Shown in pieces: positions 1 through 10,800 of a stretch of 64,000 bases of DNA. Positions within the stretch are counted from its first letter, which is position 1; every line of letters begins with the position of its first letter. The position numbers and the translations under genes are program-made. The notes under the pieces are model-generated. The model worked only from the letters and a program-made list of their open reading frames with translations, was not told where the DNA came from and searched no databases. The stretch is from Flavobacterium saccharophilum (lineage in GTDB: Bacteria; Bacteroidota; Bacteroidia; Flavobacteriales; Flavobacteriaceae): contig NZ_FRBY01000001.1 of NCBI RefSeq assembly GCF_900142735.1, positions 1,222,735 through 1,286,734 on the forward strand, read 5' to 3'.

Positions 1-554
1 TACGTTTCCTGATACACCAAAACAGAATAAACACCAGCTTCATGCAAACGTTCGTAATCTTCGGTGGAAAGAGGCTGCACTTCTACAGAAATAATCGAAA
101 ACTGTTCCCGTATCAAAGCAATGGCATTGAGGAAATAATTAATATTTACGGTGTAATTAGCTTCACCAGTAACCAATAAAACATGATCGAAACCAACATT
201 TTTTACTGCTTCAACTTCGAGTTTTATCTCTGCGTCAGTAAGCGTTTTTCGTTTGATTTTATTGTCAAGACTGAAACCGCAATACGTACAAATGTTTTGG
301 CATTCGTTGCTTAAATATAACGGCGCGTACATTTGAATCGTTTTTCCGAAGCGTTTTTTAGTTAGTTCATGGCATTGCTGCGCCATTTGTTCCAGATAAT
401 TTTGAGCAACAGGAGAAATCAAAACTAAAAAGTCATCTAGAGTTCGTTTTGTTTTTGCCAACGCGCGTTCGACATCTTGAGAAGTTGTGTGGTATATTTT
501 AGATTGAATATTATCCCAATTATATTGCTCAAATATTGCTTTAAATGTTTTCAT
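1..554 (-). CDS. thiH: 2-iminoacetate synthase ThiH (C-terminal part cut by window edge)
   Basis: Radical-SAM enzyme that cleaves tyrosine to dehydroglycine (2-iminoacetate) for building the thiazole ring of thiamine. The frame opens at the ATG at 554 and stays open to base 1, so only about the first 184 residues are visible. The Cx3Cx2C iron-sulfur motif (CQNICTYCGF) follows the stretch MYAPLYLSNE, as in ThiH. The motif and the position directly after thiG make the call firm. Using ThiH rather than glycine oxidase ThiO means the glycine-imine comes from tyrosine. A ThiF-type adenylyltransferase for ThiS is not in the window and may lie beyond the left edge. The gene is separated from thiG by a long inverted repeat. 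Confidence 0.93.
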   Translation of the reverse strand, partial: MKTFKAIFEQYNWDNIQSKIYHTTSQDVERALAKTKRTLDDFLVLISPVAQNYLEQMAQQCHELTKKRFGKTIQMYAPLYLSNECQNICTYCGFSLDNKIKRKTLTDAEIKLEVEAVKNVGFDHVLLVTGEANYTVNINYFLNAIALIREQFSIISVEVQPLSTEDYERLHEAGVYSVLVYQET

Positions 555-567
555 TGGATTGTGTTTT

Positions 568-690
568 TTAACCGCAAAGTGCGCTAAGGATTACGCAAAG
601 TTCGCAAAGCTTTGTGTGTTTTGTTTTTGATGAAAAAGTTCGCAAAGTTTTGCGAACTTTGCGTAAAACCCTTGCGAACTTTGCGGTTAA
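568..690. repeat. Long imperfect inverted repeat between thiG and thiH
   Basis: The outer arms TTAACCGCAAAGT (568-580) and ACTTTGCGGTTAA (678-690) are perfect complements. The inner arms at 591-609 and 648-666 are nearly perfect complements, built from the motif CGCAAAGTTCGCAAAG. The whole element could fold as one hairpin of about 120 nt within the thi transcript. Its internal repetitiveness suggests a dispersed REP/MITE-like intergenic element rather than a simple terminator, because there is no clean T-run and thiH continues the operon. Confidence 0.8.
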
Positions 691-695
691 ATAAA

Positions 696-1472
696 TTACT
701 CATATAAAAATGAAGTCAAAGGACTAGAAGCAACAGCATAATTTTGTTGATTAGCAATTTTAGCTTCAAAAGCTTTTCTTCCTGCAATAACGGCTTCTTT
801 GAATGCCTCAGCCATTAATTTTGGGTTTCCGGCTACCGCAATTGCAGTATTGACTAAAACAGCATCGGCACCAATTTCCATCGCTTTTGCGGCGTCTGAT
901 GGTGCTCCGATTCCCGCATCGATAATTACAGGAACATTACTTTGTTCGATAATTATCTCCAGGAAATCAATAGTTTTTAATCCTTTGTTACTTCCAATTG
1001 GGGAGCCTAAAGGCATCACCGCTGTCGTTCCCGCACTTTCTAAATGTTTACACAAAACAGGATCGGCATGAATGTAGGGCAGCACAAAAAAACCAAGTTT
1101 GGCTAATTCCTCTGTCGCTCTTAAAGTCTCAATCGGGTCGGGCATTAAATATTTTGGATCTGGATGAATTTCAAGTTTTACCCAATTGGTTTCGAGTGCT
1201 TCTCTTGCTAGTTGAGCTGCGAAAACAGCTTCTTTGGCATTTCTCGCTCCTGAAGTATTGGGTAATAAATTGATATTTGGATGTTTTAAATGCGACAAAA
1301 TAGCATCGGTATCCGTTTCAAGATCGATACGTTTTAAAGCCACCGTCACCAATTCACTTTCTGATGCAAGGATTGCTTCCTCCATCTGGATATTAGAACC
1401 AAATTTCCCTGTTCCCAAAAACAAACGGGATTTAAAGCTTTTATCACCAATATTAAACACTGACGTTTGCAT
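696..1472 (-). CDS. thiG: Thiazole synthase ThiG
   Basis: Forms the thiazole phosphate ring of thiamine from deoxyxylulose 5-phosphate, dehydroglycine and ThiS thiocarboxylate. The 258-aa length is normal for the family. Visible hallmarks are the N-terminal [10 protein letters not shown], the Schiff-base lysine in [10 protein letters not shown] (near residue 100) and the phosphate-binding end [12 protein letters not shown] of the TIM barrel. The start at 1472 lies inside the 3' end of thiE (about 20 nt overlap), suggesting translational coupling. The next gene in the operon is thiH. Cytoplasmic enzyme, expected to be controlled with the operon by the TPP riboswitch at 5746-5827. Confidence 0.97.
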   Translation of the reverse strand: MQTSVFNIGDKSFKSRLFLGTGKFGSNIQMEEAILASESELVTVALKRIDLETDTDAILSHLKHPNINLLPNTSGARNAKEAVFAAQLAREALETNWVKLEIHPDPKYLMPDPIETLRATEELAKLGFFVLPYIHADPVLCKHLESAGTTAVMPLGSPIGSNKGLKTIDFLEIIIEQSNVPVIIDAGIGAPSDAAKAMEIGADAVLVNTAIAVAGNPKLMAEAFKEAVIAGRKAFEAKIANQQNYAVASSPLTSFLYE

Positions 1473-2091
1473 ATAATTGTTCGTTGAGTTGTTGAATTAA
1501 TTTTTCTTTTTGATCACTTTTTGTAATCATTCCGGAAACAGCAATTCCGTGAATTCCGGTTTCCATTAACGGACTTATATCGTTTAACGTGATTCCGCCA
1601 ATGGCGTAAACAGGAGTTTCTATTTTACTATTTTTCATTTTTTGAAGAATAGTGTAGTAGCCTGACAAACCTAAAATTGGGCTTAATTTTTCTTTTGTAT
1701 CGGTAAAACGAAAAGGTCCTAATCCGATGTAATCACAACCATTTTTTACGTGACTTTCAATATCCTCAAAGGTGTTGGCTGTTCCTCCAATAATTTTGGT
1801 ATTTCCTAAAATTGCTCTTGCTTCTGCAATATTCATGTCGGTTAAACCTAAATGCACACCATCTGCAGCGATTTGTTGTGCCAGATATAAATTGTCATTT
1901 ACAATAAAATTGGCGAGATATTCTTCGCATAAAAATTTCACCGCTTCCGCTAAAGCAAAAGTGTCTTTGGCTGTTTGATTTTTGAAACGCAGTTGTATCC
2001 AATCACATCCGGCATCTAAGGCATGATGAATATTATACAATTGTTCTTCGATTGTTTTTCCTTGCGAAATGTATTGCAGTTTATTGTACAT
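1453..2091 (-). CDS. thiE: Thiamine-phosphate synthase ThiE
   Basis: Joins HMP pyrophosphate and thiazole phosphate to give thiamine phosphate. Family motifs are visible: [49 protein letters not shown] and YAIGGI, consistent with a ThiE TIM barrel of about 212 aa. I chose the ATG at 2091 (MYNKLQYIS). The longer frame begins at a TTG at 2103, four codons upstream, which cannot be excluded. It overlaps the end of thiD by 11 nt and the start of thiG by 20 nt, so it is tightly packed in the thi operon. It looks like the true synthase, whereas the other family member at 2803-3402 is more divergent. Confidence 0.94.
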   Translation of the reverse strand: MYNKLQYISQGKTIEEQLYNIHHALDAGCDWIQLRFKNQTAKDTFALAEAVKFLCEEYLANFIVNDNLYLAQQIAADGVHLGLTDMNIAEARAILGNTKIIGGTANTFEDIESHVKNGCDYIGLGPFRFTDTKEKLSPILGLSGYYTILQKMKNSKIETPVYAIGGITLNDISPLMETGIHGIAVSGMITKSDQKEKLIQQLNEQLYANVSV

Positions 2092-2836
2092 AGTGATATC
2101 CAATTAAAGTTGATGTTGAATTCAGGTATTTTTCTATGTAGGTTTTAGCATTTTTACAAGCTTCTTCCAAAGTTTGGTCTAATGCCAGATTTGCAGCTAT
2201 TGCTGCTGATAAAACACAGCCGGAACCATGTTTTTCAAAACATTTTTTTTGGGAAGGGGCAAATTCAATAATTTCATTTTTTAAGAACAAACGATCCGTA
2301 CCAATTTCCGATTCGTTATGTCCTCCTTTTAGTAAAATGTTGGTTGGAATTTCATTTTGGAGCCAAAGTTTGTTTGGAATAAAATCAGGAAATAAAATTT
2401 CAATTTCGTTGTAATTAGGCGTAATCAAATCAATTTTTGAAAGAATCTTATTAAGATCTGAATCTTCTTCGACTTTCAAAAATTCGAATTTTGTGGTGGA
2501 TTTTAAAACCGGATCCCAGACAATTTTAGTCGTTGGAGACAATAGTTTTATCGTGGAAAGAATTCGGTTTAAATAATGCAGGCTTGGCATAATCCCGATT
2601 TTTACCGTTTTGATTTTATAGCTTAAAAATAACGTTTCAATAGAGCGGATTACAAAACTCAAATTGGTCCATTGAATTTCATAAAAGCCATCTTCCGTCT
2701 GAATTGTATTTGCCGATGCAACGGCAAAACCTGTCACCTGATGTTGTTCGAATGTTTTAACATCTGCCAAAACACCCGCGCCACCACAAGGATCAAGTCC
2801 TGCTATGCTAAGTACGAATGGGCGATTTGCTGACAT
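2081..2836 (-). CDS. thiD: Hydroxymethylpyrimidine (phosphate) kinase ThiD
   Basis: Phosphorylates HMP and HMP phosphate, supplying the pyrimidine half of thiamine. The 251-aa protein shows the ribokinase-like start VLSIAGLDPCGGAGVLADVKTF, the region VKIGIMPSL, VWDPVLKST, LITPNYNEIEIL and the anion-hole/catalytic stretch HGSGCVLSAAIAANLA. DPCGGAGVLAD departs slightly from the common DSSGGAGIQAD form, which is a known type of variation in the family. ATG at 2836. Its 5' end overlaps the TenI-like gene by 34 nt and its 3' end overlaps thiE by 11 nt, so the three are probably translated in a coupled way. Confidence 0.95.
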   Translation of the reverse strand: MSANRPFVLSIAGLDPCGGAGVLADVKTFEQHQVTGFAVASANTIQTEDGFYEIQWTNLSFVIRSIETLFLSYKIKTVKIGIMPSLHYLNRILSTIKLLSPTTKIVWDPVLKSTTKFEFLKVEEDSDLNKILSKIDLITPNYNEIEILFPDFIPNKLWLQNEIPTNILLKGGHNESEIGTDRLFLKNEIIEFAPSQKKCFEKHGSGCVLSAAIAANLALDQTLEEACKNAKTYIEKYLNSTSTLIGYHYVQ

Positions 2837-3402
2837 AATTTAAATTGTTTTACAGGGTTTTCACTATTCCAGATGCTTCCTAAAAGCGCGACATCATCAA
2901 AACCATTTTCAAGTGTTTTTTTGATGTTTTCAAGATCAATTCCGCCTAAAGCGATAACTTTTGTATTTGTGTTTGTTCTTAATGCTAAAGCTTCAAAAAG
3001 ATTTTTTACAGGATAATATTCTTCTTTAGAAATGCTTTTGAAAACAGGACTTAAAAAGGCATATTCGAACTCTTTTTCTAAAGAATTAAAATCTTCTATA
3101 GAATGAGTTGATGTTGAATACCTGCAAGGTTTTGAAAACCTTGCAGGAAAATCATGAGAATGTTTTCGATCTTTTTCAGAAAAATGAATTCGGTTAATTC
3201 CAAAATCTTCTGCCAATTGATGATGACTGTGTAAAACCAAATGAGATCTGAATTCTACTTTTATCTGATCAATAAAATGCGCCATTTCAATTTCAGAAAA
3301 TTCAGGTTTCCGAATATGAAGGAAAGACAACCCTTCCTCAAACAAAGATCCAATAATGTCAATTTCGCCAGAAATTGCAGAAGGATTAGTAATTACAATC
3401 AT
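2803..3402 (-). CDS. TenI/ThiE-family protein (second thiamine phosphate synthase-like protein)
   Basis: A 199-aa member of the ThiE/TenI fold: LSFLHIRKPEF at the first strand, LVLHSHHQLAEDFGINRIHFSEKDR, YAFLSPVFKS, VIALGGIDLENI and a C-terminal phosphate-binding region (FDDVALLGSIW). It is more divergent than the thiE at 1453-2091 and lacks its NDN motif (here LHSHH). By analogy with TenI of Bacillus it may be a thiazole tautomerase rather than a second synthase; that is inference. Codons for P-A-R-F-S-K-P-C-R (3121-3147) are a perfect inverted repeat lying in frame in a loop region. It sits between thiC (52 nt, pyrimidine-rich on the plus strand) and thiD (34-nt overlap). Confidence 0.85.
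   Translation of the reverse strand: MIVITNPSAISGEIDIIGSLFEEGLSFLHIRKPEFSEIEMAHFIDQIKVEFRSHLVLHSHHQLAEDFGINRIHFSEKDRKHSHDFPARFSKPCRYSTSTHSIEDFNSLEKEFEYAFLSPVFKSISKEEYYPVKNLFEALALRTNTNTKVIALGGIDLENIKKTLENGFDDVALLGSIWNSENPVKQFKLCQQIAHSYLA
3121..3147. repeat. Perfect palindrome inside the TenI-like coding sequence
   Basis: A 27-nt element with two perfect 13-nt arms (CCTGCAAGGTTTT and AAAACCTTGCAGG) around one central base. It is exactly nine codons long and keeps the frame of the surrounding gene, encoding PARFSKPCR between the family stretches FSEKDRKHSHDF and YSTSTHS. Such GC-rich palindromes look like a small dispersed intergenic repeat. Finding one inside an ORF suggests an in-frame insertion. 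Confidence 0.85.
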
Positions 3403-3454
3403 ATCTTTCTTCTTTGTTCTCTATTCTATTTTCTTTACTCTATTCTCTATATTC

Positions 3455-5311
<1,857 letters not shown>

Positions 5312-5441
5312 ATCTTGATTGTGTTGAATGTTAGATGTAAAATGAAAGATGGTTCGGTAGAGGAACAGCGGTGTGTCTACTTTCTGTATGAAATTGGAAT
5401 TTGGATTTTATCCCGAGGTTTTTGCGATTGGAATTTAACTT

Positions 5442-5648
5442 TTAGCCCCCCTGTGTAGCAGAAATAATTAAAATTTCGTCGGTTTCTTGTACGAAATGTT
5501 GGTTCCAATTGATTTTTGGAACGACGGTGTTGTTAATGGCAACGGCAATTCCGTTTTGTTTGTTGGGGATTTCGAGATCGAGCAATGATTGAACGCTTAG
5601 CGATTCAGCATTGAATTTTTTGATTTGTTGGTTGATTTTTAGTTCCAT
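5442..5648 (-). CDS. thiS: Sulfur carrier protein ThiS
   Basis: A small ubiquitin-like protein (68 aa) that carries sulfur as a C-terminal thiocarboxylate to ThiG. It has the short beta-grasp pattern ([43 protein letters not shown]) and ends in the essential Gly-Gly. ATG at 5648. It is the first gene of the thi operon, about 98 nt below the TPP riboswitch, so it is the first target of riboswitch control. Activation would need a ThiF/MoeB-type enzyme not seen in this window. Confidence 0.95.
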   Translation of the reverse strand: MELKINQQIKKFNAESLSVQSLLDLEIPNKQNGIAVAINNTVVPKINWNQHFVQETDEILIISATQGG

Positions 5649-5669
5649 TCCTTTAGATTTAGTTTCTTG

Positions 5670-5697
5670 TAGAGACGCACTGCCGTGCGTCTCTACT
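5670..5697. repeat. Dispersed-type palindrome in the thiS leader
   Basis: GTAGAGACGCA and TGCGTCTCTAC are perfect 11-nt arms around CTGCCG. It lies between the riboswitch and the thiS start codon, so it is transcribed as a strong hairpin about 20-50 nt above the ATG. No U-run follows it, so it looks like an inserted repeat rather than a terminator. Confidence 0.85.
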
Positions 5698-5711
5698 TTA
5701 GGAATGGCTAC

Positions 5712-5730
5712 AAAAACGCATAAAAATGCG
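5712..5730 (-). terminator. Possible riboswitch expression platform (terminator hairpin)
   Basis: On the minus strand CGCAT and ATGCG pair around TTTT and are followed at once by TTTTT, starting 16 nt past the end of the TPP aptamer. The geometry fits an intrinsic terminator acting as the off-state, but the stem is only 5-6 bp. Translational control is an alternative. Confidence 0.45.
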
Positions 5731-5745
5731 CGCAGAAGTCATCTT

Positions 5746-5827
5746 ACTTTTCCCTACGCTAGTATGAACTAGATCAGGTTCAGAGGGTAAAATCTCAGCC
5801 TGCTTATTTAGCAGACACCCCTAAAGT
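5746..5827 (-). promoter_or_regulatory. TPP (THI-box) riboswitch
   Basis: Read on the minus strand the segment has the THI-box core: AGGGGTGTC, then GCTGAGATTTTACCCT, then GAACCTGATCTAGTTC, then TAGCGTAGGGAA. The closing P1 helix can form between ACTTT (5' side, 5823-5827) and AAAGT (3' side, 5746-5750). The variable P3 arm is short (TGCTTATTTAGCA, 5801-5813). It lies upstream of thiS and should shut down the thi operon when thiamine pyrophosphate is plentiful. The core matches the known class almost base for base. Confidence 0.97.
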
Positions 5828-5833
5828 GTGAAG

Positions 5834-5841
5834 CAAATGTA
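5834..5841 (-). promoter_or_regulatory. -7 box of the thi operon promoter
   Basis: TACATTTG on the minus strand matches the Bacteroidota -7 consensus TAnnTTTG and lies 7 nt before the riboswitch, so transcription would begin just ahead of the aptamer. No clear -33 TTTG is seen at the usual distance. Confidence 0.6.
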
Positions 5842-5869
5842 ATAAAATTTTGTTTGGTTGTTTAAAAAA

Positions 5870-5894
5870 GTTTCAAGTTTCAGGTTTCAAGTTG
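5870..5894. repeat. 25-nt direct repeat, copy 2 (upstream of thi promoter)
   Basis: Identical to 5287-5311. Located between the end of tag and the thi -7 box. Confidence 0.85.
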
Positions 5895-5921
5895 CCTCTG
5901 GAAACTGAAAACTGAGACTGT

Positions 5922-6491
5922 TTACTGGCTTCTTTTCCAGCAATCTTCCGCGTGATCATTGATCATTCCGGTAGCTTGCATGTGTGCGTAAATTACGGTT
6001 GAACCAACAAATTTAAAGCCTCTTTTTTTTAAATCTTTACTGATTTCGTCAGAAAGTGGAGTAGTGGCCGGCGCGTCTTTTGACGTTTTGAGGTTATTTA
6101 TGATTGGTTTTCCGTTGGTATATTTCCAGATATAATCAGAGAAACTGCCAAATTCTTCCTGTACTTTCATAAAAGCCTGAGCATTAGAAACGGCTGCTTT
6201 TATTTTTAGTTTATTGCGGATGATTCCGGTATTTTGCATCAATTCTTCGATTTTATCTTCAGAATAATGAGCTATTTTTTTATAATCGAAATGATCAAAA
6301 GCATTTCTGAAATTCTCTCTTTTGTTTAAAATGGTAATCCAGCTTAAACCGGCCTGAAAAGTTTCCAAAATTAAAAATTCGAATAAAGTAGGGTCGTCAT
6401 AAACTGGAACTCCCCATTCTTCGTCATGATATTTTTTATATAAATCGCTGGAAGTGCACCAGCCGCATCGAATTAAATTTTCGTTTTCCAT
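5922..6491 (-). CDS. tag: DNA-3-methyladenine glycosylase I
   Basis: Removes 3-methyladenine from alkylated DNA in base-excision repair. The 189-aa protein has the Tag signature: RCGWC at the N terminus, YHDEEWGVPVYDD, FEFLILETFQAGLSWITILNKRE, and the C-terminal GMINDHAEDC. The zinc ligands are visible as Cys9, His22 (the same 13-residue spacing as Cys4/His17 in E. coli) and the HxxxC pair near the end. The ATG at 6491 overlaps the stop of the upstream lipoprotein gene by one base (TAATG), so the two are translationally coupled. Confidence 0.96.
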   Translation of the reverse strand: MENENLIRCGWCTSSDLYKKYHDEEWGVPVYDDPTLFEFLILETFQAGLSWITILNKRENFRNAFDHFDYKKIAHYSEDKIEELMQNTGIIRNKLKIKAAVSNAQAFMKVQEEFGSFSDYIWKYTNGKPIINNLKTSKDAPATTPLSDEISKDLKKRGFKFVGSTVIYAHMQATGMINDHAEDCWKRSQ

Positions 6492-7162
6492 TATTTACCA
6501 ATTTGCCAATGATATCCTTTTACACTTGGTATATAGGCGGAATGACCAATTATTATTAAATCATTATAGACTTTTCTGTTGTATTTAATGCCAATTGCTT
6601 TACCAGACATGAACATTTTATTGGCCTGAAATCTAACTTTCATTTTACCGTCTTCAAGTTCGGCATCAGATACTTTTTCTACAAGCCAGGTTGAACGCCA
6701 TTTTACATTTAATTCATCGTGAGCTGTTCGGGTAACACTTTTAACAAGTTTAACGGCTTCTTCGGGAATTTTAAAATTTTGCGTCAAATCTTCTTGACTC
6801 ATCGTTTGGCCAATTTTAGTACCCGAAAAGATTTTGCGTAAATTAACAAAACTCATTAAGTCCTCTTCTTTTTTTATTGGAGTTGGAGCTTTTTCTGTTG
6901 TTGCTATTTTTGCAGTAGGAATTTCTGGCGTTACAATGGGTTTAGTGACAGTAAAAGCCTTTTTTTTATTAAGTGGAGATTTATCGTCGCTGTCTTTTGC
7001 CACTGCTATTTTAGCAGGAGTTCGGTCAAGTGGTTTTTGAGGAGCAGGTTTTAAAGAACTAACAGGATATACTTTAGCGTTAGGTTGCTTTTTGTCATCG
7101 CTGCCACAGCTATAAAGGAAGCAGCAGATTGAAAATAGTAATATTACATTAGTTTTTTTCAT
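6491..7162 (-). CDS. Hypothetical lipoprotein
   Basis: A 223-aa protein beginning with a lipoprotein signal: hydrophobic VILLFSICCFLYSC followed by GSDDKK, so Cys at about residue 19 would be lipidated. Residues 25-100 are Lys/Pro/Thr-rich and probably disordered. The C-terminal half (from SFVNLRKIF) is more regular, with VKWRSTWLVEKVSDAELEDGKMKVRFQANKMF and a final YHWQIGK; I do not recognise a domain. It lies 13 nt downstream of the queuosine-precursor transporter and is coupled to tag. Probably in the periplasm or outer membrane. No function assigned. Confidence 0.75.
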   Translation of the reverse strand: MKKTNVILLFSICCFLYSCGSDDKKQPNAKVYPVSSLKPAPQKPLDRTPAKIAVAKDSDDKSPLNKKKAFTVTKPIVTPEIPTAKIATTEKAPTPIKKEEDLMSFVNLRKIFSGTKIGQTMSQEDLTQNFKIPEEAVKLVKSVTRTAHDELNVKWRSTWLVEKVSDAELEDGKMKVRFQANKMFMSGKAIGIKYNRKVYNDLIIIGHSAYIPSVKGYHWQIGK

Positions 7163-7174
7163 AACAATAATTTT

Positions 7175-7837
7175 TTAGTCCTTATGAGAAATGTCTCCTT
7201 CCAAGTATTTTTTAATCAAATGATGTCCTGCGTAAATTAATGGTGTCAATAAAATGGCTATCGACAATTTAAAGGTATAACCTATCAATGCTGATGAAAG
7301 AAAGGTATCAAAATCAATTTTTCCCGGAAGCCAGAAGGCTATTCCAAGTACAATAAACGAATCAAACAATTGCGAAATTACAGTTGATCCTGTTGTTCTA
7401 AGCCATATTTTTTTATCACCTGTTCGGTTTTTAAAGAACCAAAATATACTTACATCTATAAGCTGCGAAACCATAAAAGCTATAATACTACCAACTATAA
7501 TCCACATGCTTTGTCCAAAAACAGCCTGAAATTGTTCGTCATTTACAGGACTAATTCCTTTTGCCGCCGGAATTACAATGGCCATAAATAAAATTAAAAA
7601 GGCATATGCAATTAAGCAAGCCGTGATGAATGAGAGTTTTTTGACTCCTTTTTCTCCAAAATATTCATTTATTAAATCAGTTGTCAGAAAAACTACTGGC
7701 CATGGTAAAATACCAATACTCATTACAAACGGCCCAATCTGAATTAATTTCCCTCCAATAAGCTCCGCGACAACTGCATTTGTTATAAAAATTCCTGCCA
7801 GAATTACAAAGACAATTTCTTTTTTGGTTTTGAACAT
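7175..7837 (-). CDS. Queuosine precursor transporter (YhhQ/VUT family)
   Basis: Integral membrane protein of 220 aa with about six hydrophobic helices. It shows the family features FLTTDLINEYFGEKGVKK, SQLIDVSIFWFFKNRTG and TTGSTVISQLFDSFIVLGIAFWLPG, seen in YhhQ-type importers of queuine/preQ precursors. ATG at 7837. It links functionally to queG at 56662-57588 in the same window, although the two are far apart. The downstream lipoprotein and tag are probably co-transcribed. Substrate (preQ0, preQ1 or queuine) cannot be read from the sequence. Confidence 0.88.
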   Translation of the reverse strand: MFKTKKEIVFVILAGIFITNAVVAELIGGKLIQIGPFVMSIGILPWPVVFLTTDLINEYFGEKGVKKLSFITACLIAYAFLILFMAIVIPAAKGISPVNDEQFQAVFGQSMWIIVGSIIAFMVSQLIDVSIFWFFKNRTGDKKIWLRTTGSTVISQLFDSFIVLGIAFWLPGKIDFDTFLSSALIGYTFKLSIAILLTPLIYAGHHLIKKYLEGDISHKD

Positions 7838-7864
7838 AAATACGTACTATAAAATCTGATACTT

Positions 7865-7872
7865 CAAAGTTA
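7865..7872 (-). promoter_or_regulatory. -7 box upstream of the transporter gene
   Basis: TAACTTTG on the minus strand matches TAnnTTTG, 27 nt before the ATG at 7837. No obvious -33 box. Confidence 0.4.
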
Positions 7873-7895
7873 ACTATTTTATGCTGAAAATAGAT

Positions 7896-10800
7896 TTAAT
7901 ATTCTTCACCCAGTGATAACTCCTCTTCGTCCTTTTCTTTTTCAAAACTTGCTCTCATATGATCGCCATTCAGGGTTTCATTGATGATAAGAGCATATGT
8001 TTTCTCCGGCTCCTCCTCAATACTTATTGTTTTTATTGGAGCGGTGGTATAAGCCAACGGATTTATTTTTTTGTTTTCGTTTAAAAAGACAATGGTGTAT
8101 AATTGCTTTTTGATAGCTTTTGTCTCATCATTTTTTCTTTGAATTTGATAAAAGTAAAACGAAATTTCATGATTGTCTTTTTCTACAATTTGCTTTTTTA
8201 ATAAAGTTATAGAATCTTTTTTAGAAAGATTCTGAAAATTTACAGCGGCTGATTTTGCAATCTCATCATCGATAAAATGTATTGCATCTTTTTTGTTTTG
8301 ATTTAATAGCAAATTGATTGTAATGAATTGCGTTTTAGGATCGTTTAAAAAACCTTCAATTTCGGTTGTATTTAGTGCATTATGCGTGATTCCTAATCGG
8401 GCTAATTCTATGTTTAATTCCGGAATGTCCAGATTTTTTATTTTTTTCAATACTTCTTTTACAGCATTATCATCGGTGTAATTATAGATCAAATTGGTGT
8501 AATTTATTAAATCAGTTAATGATCTTGATGATTCAGAATAAAAAGTTACTTCATCTTCTGCAGTTGCAGCCTCTTGTGTGGCTTTGTTTTTTTCGTTCCA
8601 GCTCGCTACTCTTTTATATTCAAGTTTGGTATTGGTCAGGATTATTTTTTTAAAAGCTTTTAGTTTTTTAACCGAAATCAATTTTTTCTCTAAAAGTGAA
8701 TTGCAAAAGCTAATGATTGGTTTATTGTATTCTTTGATACTGTAATATTGAAAAATCTCAGGAAATAACTCTTTACTGTTTTCAGGATCTCTTTCAAACG
8801 TGTAAAAAAGGCTTCCAATCTCATACTGTAAATCAGAAATAGGCAAATCGTACTCTAGTAATTCATTGATTTTTTTGTATGCCGCTTTTGTTTTTTGGTG
8901 CGAGATACTTTTTAAAATACTAATCTGTACATCAGTTTTGGTCGATTCTTTTTTATAATAATTCTCTAGATAAGGAATTACTCTTTCATCGTCTATTTTA
9001 CCAATTTTTTCCAGCAATGAAGTAACGGCATCTGTTTCACTTTCTTTAAATTTAAAAGTGTTGATAAAATTTGTTATCGCTTCAAAATCCTTTTTTGTGA
9101 TATCAAGATTATCGATCGTGTTTAAGGCCGAATAACGAATGGTGTCTTTTTCACTTTTAGCATCTTCGATAAAAAGTTTAACCTTGTCTTCAGCTGTATC
9201 TGTTTTGATATTTTCAACAAGTTCTAATGAATTAAAGGTTTTTTCTATGAAAGGATCATCATTTTTATAGTTTTTCTCAACCAGCGTATTCAGTAAATAA
9301 TAGCTGTTGTTTTTGTAAAGTACTTTGTATTTAACGGCCTGAGTCGCATTTGGTTTAGAAACTAAAGCATTTATAGTATAACTATTTTGTTCTTTGTTAA
9401 AAGTGGTACTTTCAGATAAAAACTCATAATTATCTTTTTTGTCAGCAAGAATTTCTTCCCATAAAGACTGTGAGAATCCTTTTTTAAGGAATAATTCCGG
9501 ACTTAATAATGATGTTGCCGTTTCGTAACTTTCATCGTCTTCTGCTTCAAAATAATTTTGCTCAGTATCAATTTCGTACTGATTTAGAAATTCTTTTTTA
9601 AGCATACGCTGAACTGAATCAATAGATAATGTTCGTTCGTATTTAGGAAATTTATGATAGGCTAATTTGATTTTTCGACCTGTTTCAGAATTAAATGCCT
9701 GAAACTGATTAACAGCTTTAAAAGCATTTTTTGTCTCGCGTTTGTTTTTGTTTAATTTTAAAAATAGATTTTCGTTTTCCTTTTCAGGAATTTCTATTTT
9801 ATAATTTGCAGTTGAATCTACTAAAACTTTCGATTTCGATTTGTAATCGAACGGAGCAAGTACAAAAGAATTAAAAAATCGATTTGTATTCGCTTCAGAT
9901 GCATTTACAGAACCCAATAAGTAATATTTATTGCCAGAAATAATGGTTTTTAATTTTATACTTCGGTCGCCAATTTTAGAGGTTGAAACAAAAGAATTTT
10001 CGGTTTTGTTGTATTTTGTAGCTGTAGAATCCTGATTTTGCTGAAGATAAAATTGATAATGAATTTGCTTTTGTTCGTATTCAGAATTTTCAAGGAAACT
10101 GGTATCATTTAAAGTTTTCTCTCTTAAAAAGTAGAATCCTTTTTCCTGATTGTCATAAGCTTGAATGTCAATATTAGTACCTTTTTCTGCACTATTTCCA
10201 AAGACGAAATTAAATGATGGAATTTCAGCTTCAAAACCTCCTTTTACGGGTTTAATCTTTTCCCATTCATTTTTAAAAGGCTTGATTTTAATATTTTCAA
10301 AAACTTCATTTTCATATTGTCGAACATAATTTGCAGGTCCGGTCATCGCAATCGAAATGATTTCTAAAGGCGTGATGTAAAATTTAGAATGTTGAGCGTT
10401 TCCTGTTTTTGTAACATTTTTTATGTCATAACTGGCATAATTGGCTTGTTCTGCATATTTTTTCTCAATAATGTCTCCCGGAATTTTTTCAAAAAACAAA
10501 CTATCCAATGATTTCGGATTATAAGTAACATTATTGTTTTTTAGGAAATAATTTAGAGGAATTCTTTTTATCGTGATGGCACCGCCGTTGGTAAAATCCG
10601 GAGAGCCCATGCTTTCGTTTTCTTCGATAGTGGTTTTATATAATGGCAATTGTACCATTTTATCTTTGGTATTCGAAACGGTAAAATTAGGATTGGGAAA
10701 ATAAGCTTCAATAGTTTTCTTCTGATTTTTTCCGTTTTCGGTAAAAGTGTCGATTATAGGTTTTACCGTATAACCTTTCCGTCTTAAAAGTTCAATTATA

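Noticed and set aside
3403..3454. Pyrimidine-rich tract between thiC and the TenI-like gene as a regulatory site
   Set aside because: It is a simple T/C-rich stretch built from TCTATTCT-like words; I see no symmetry or known motif.
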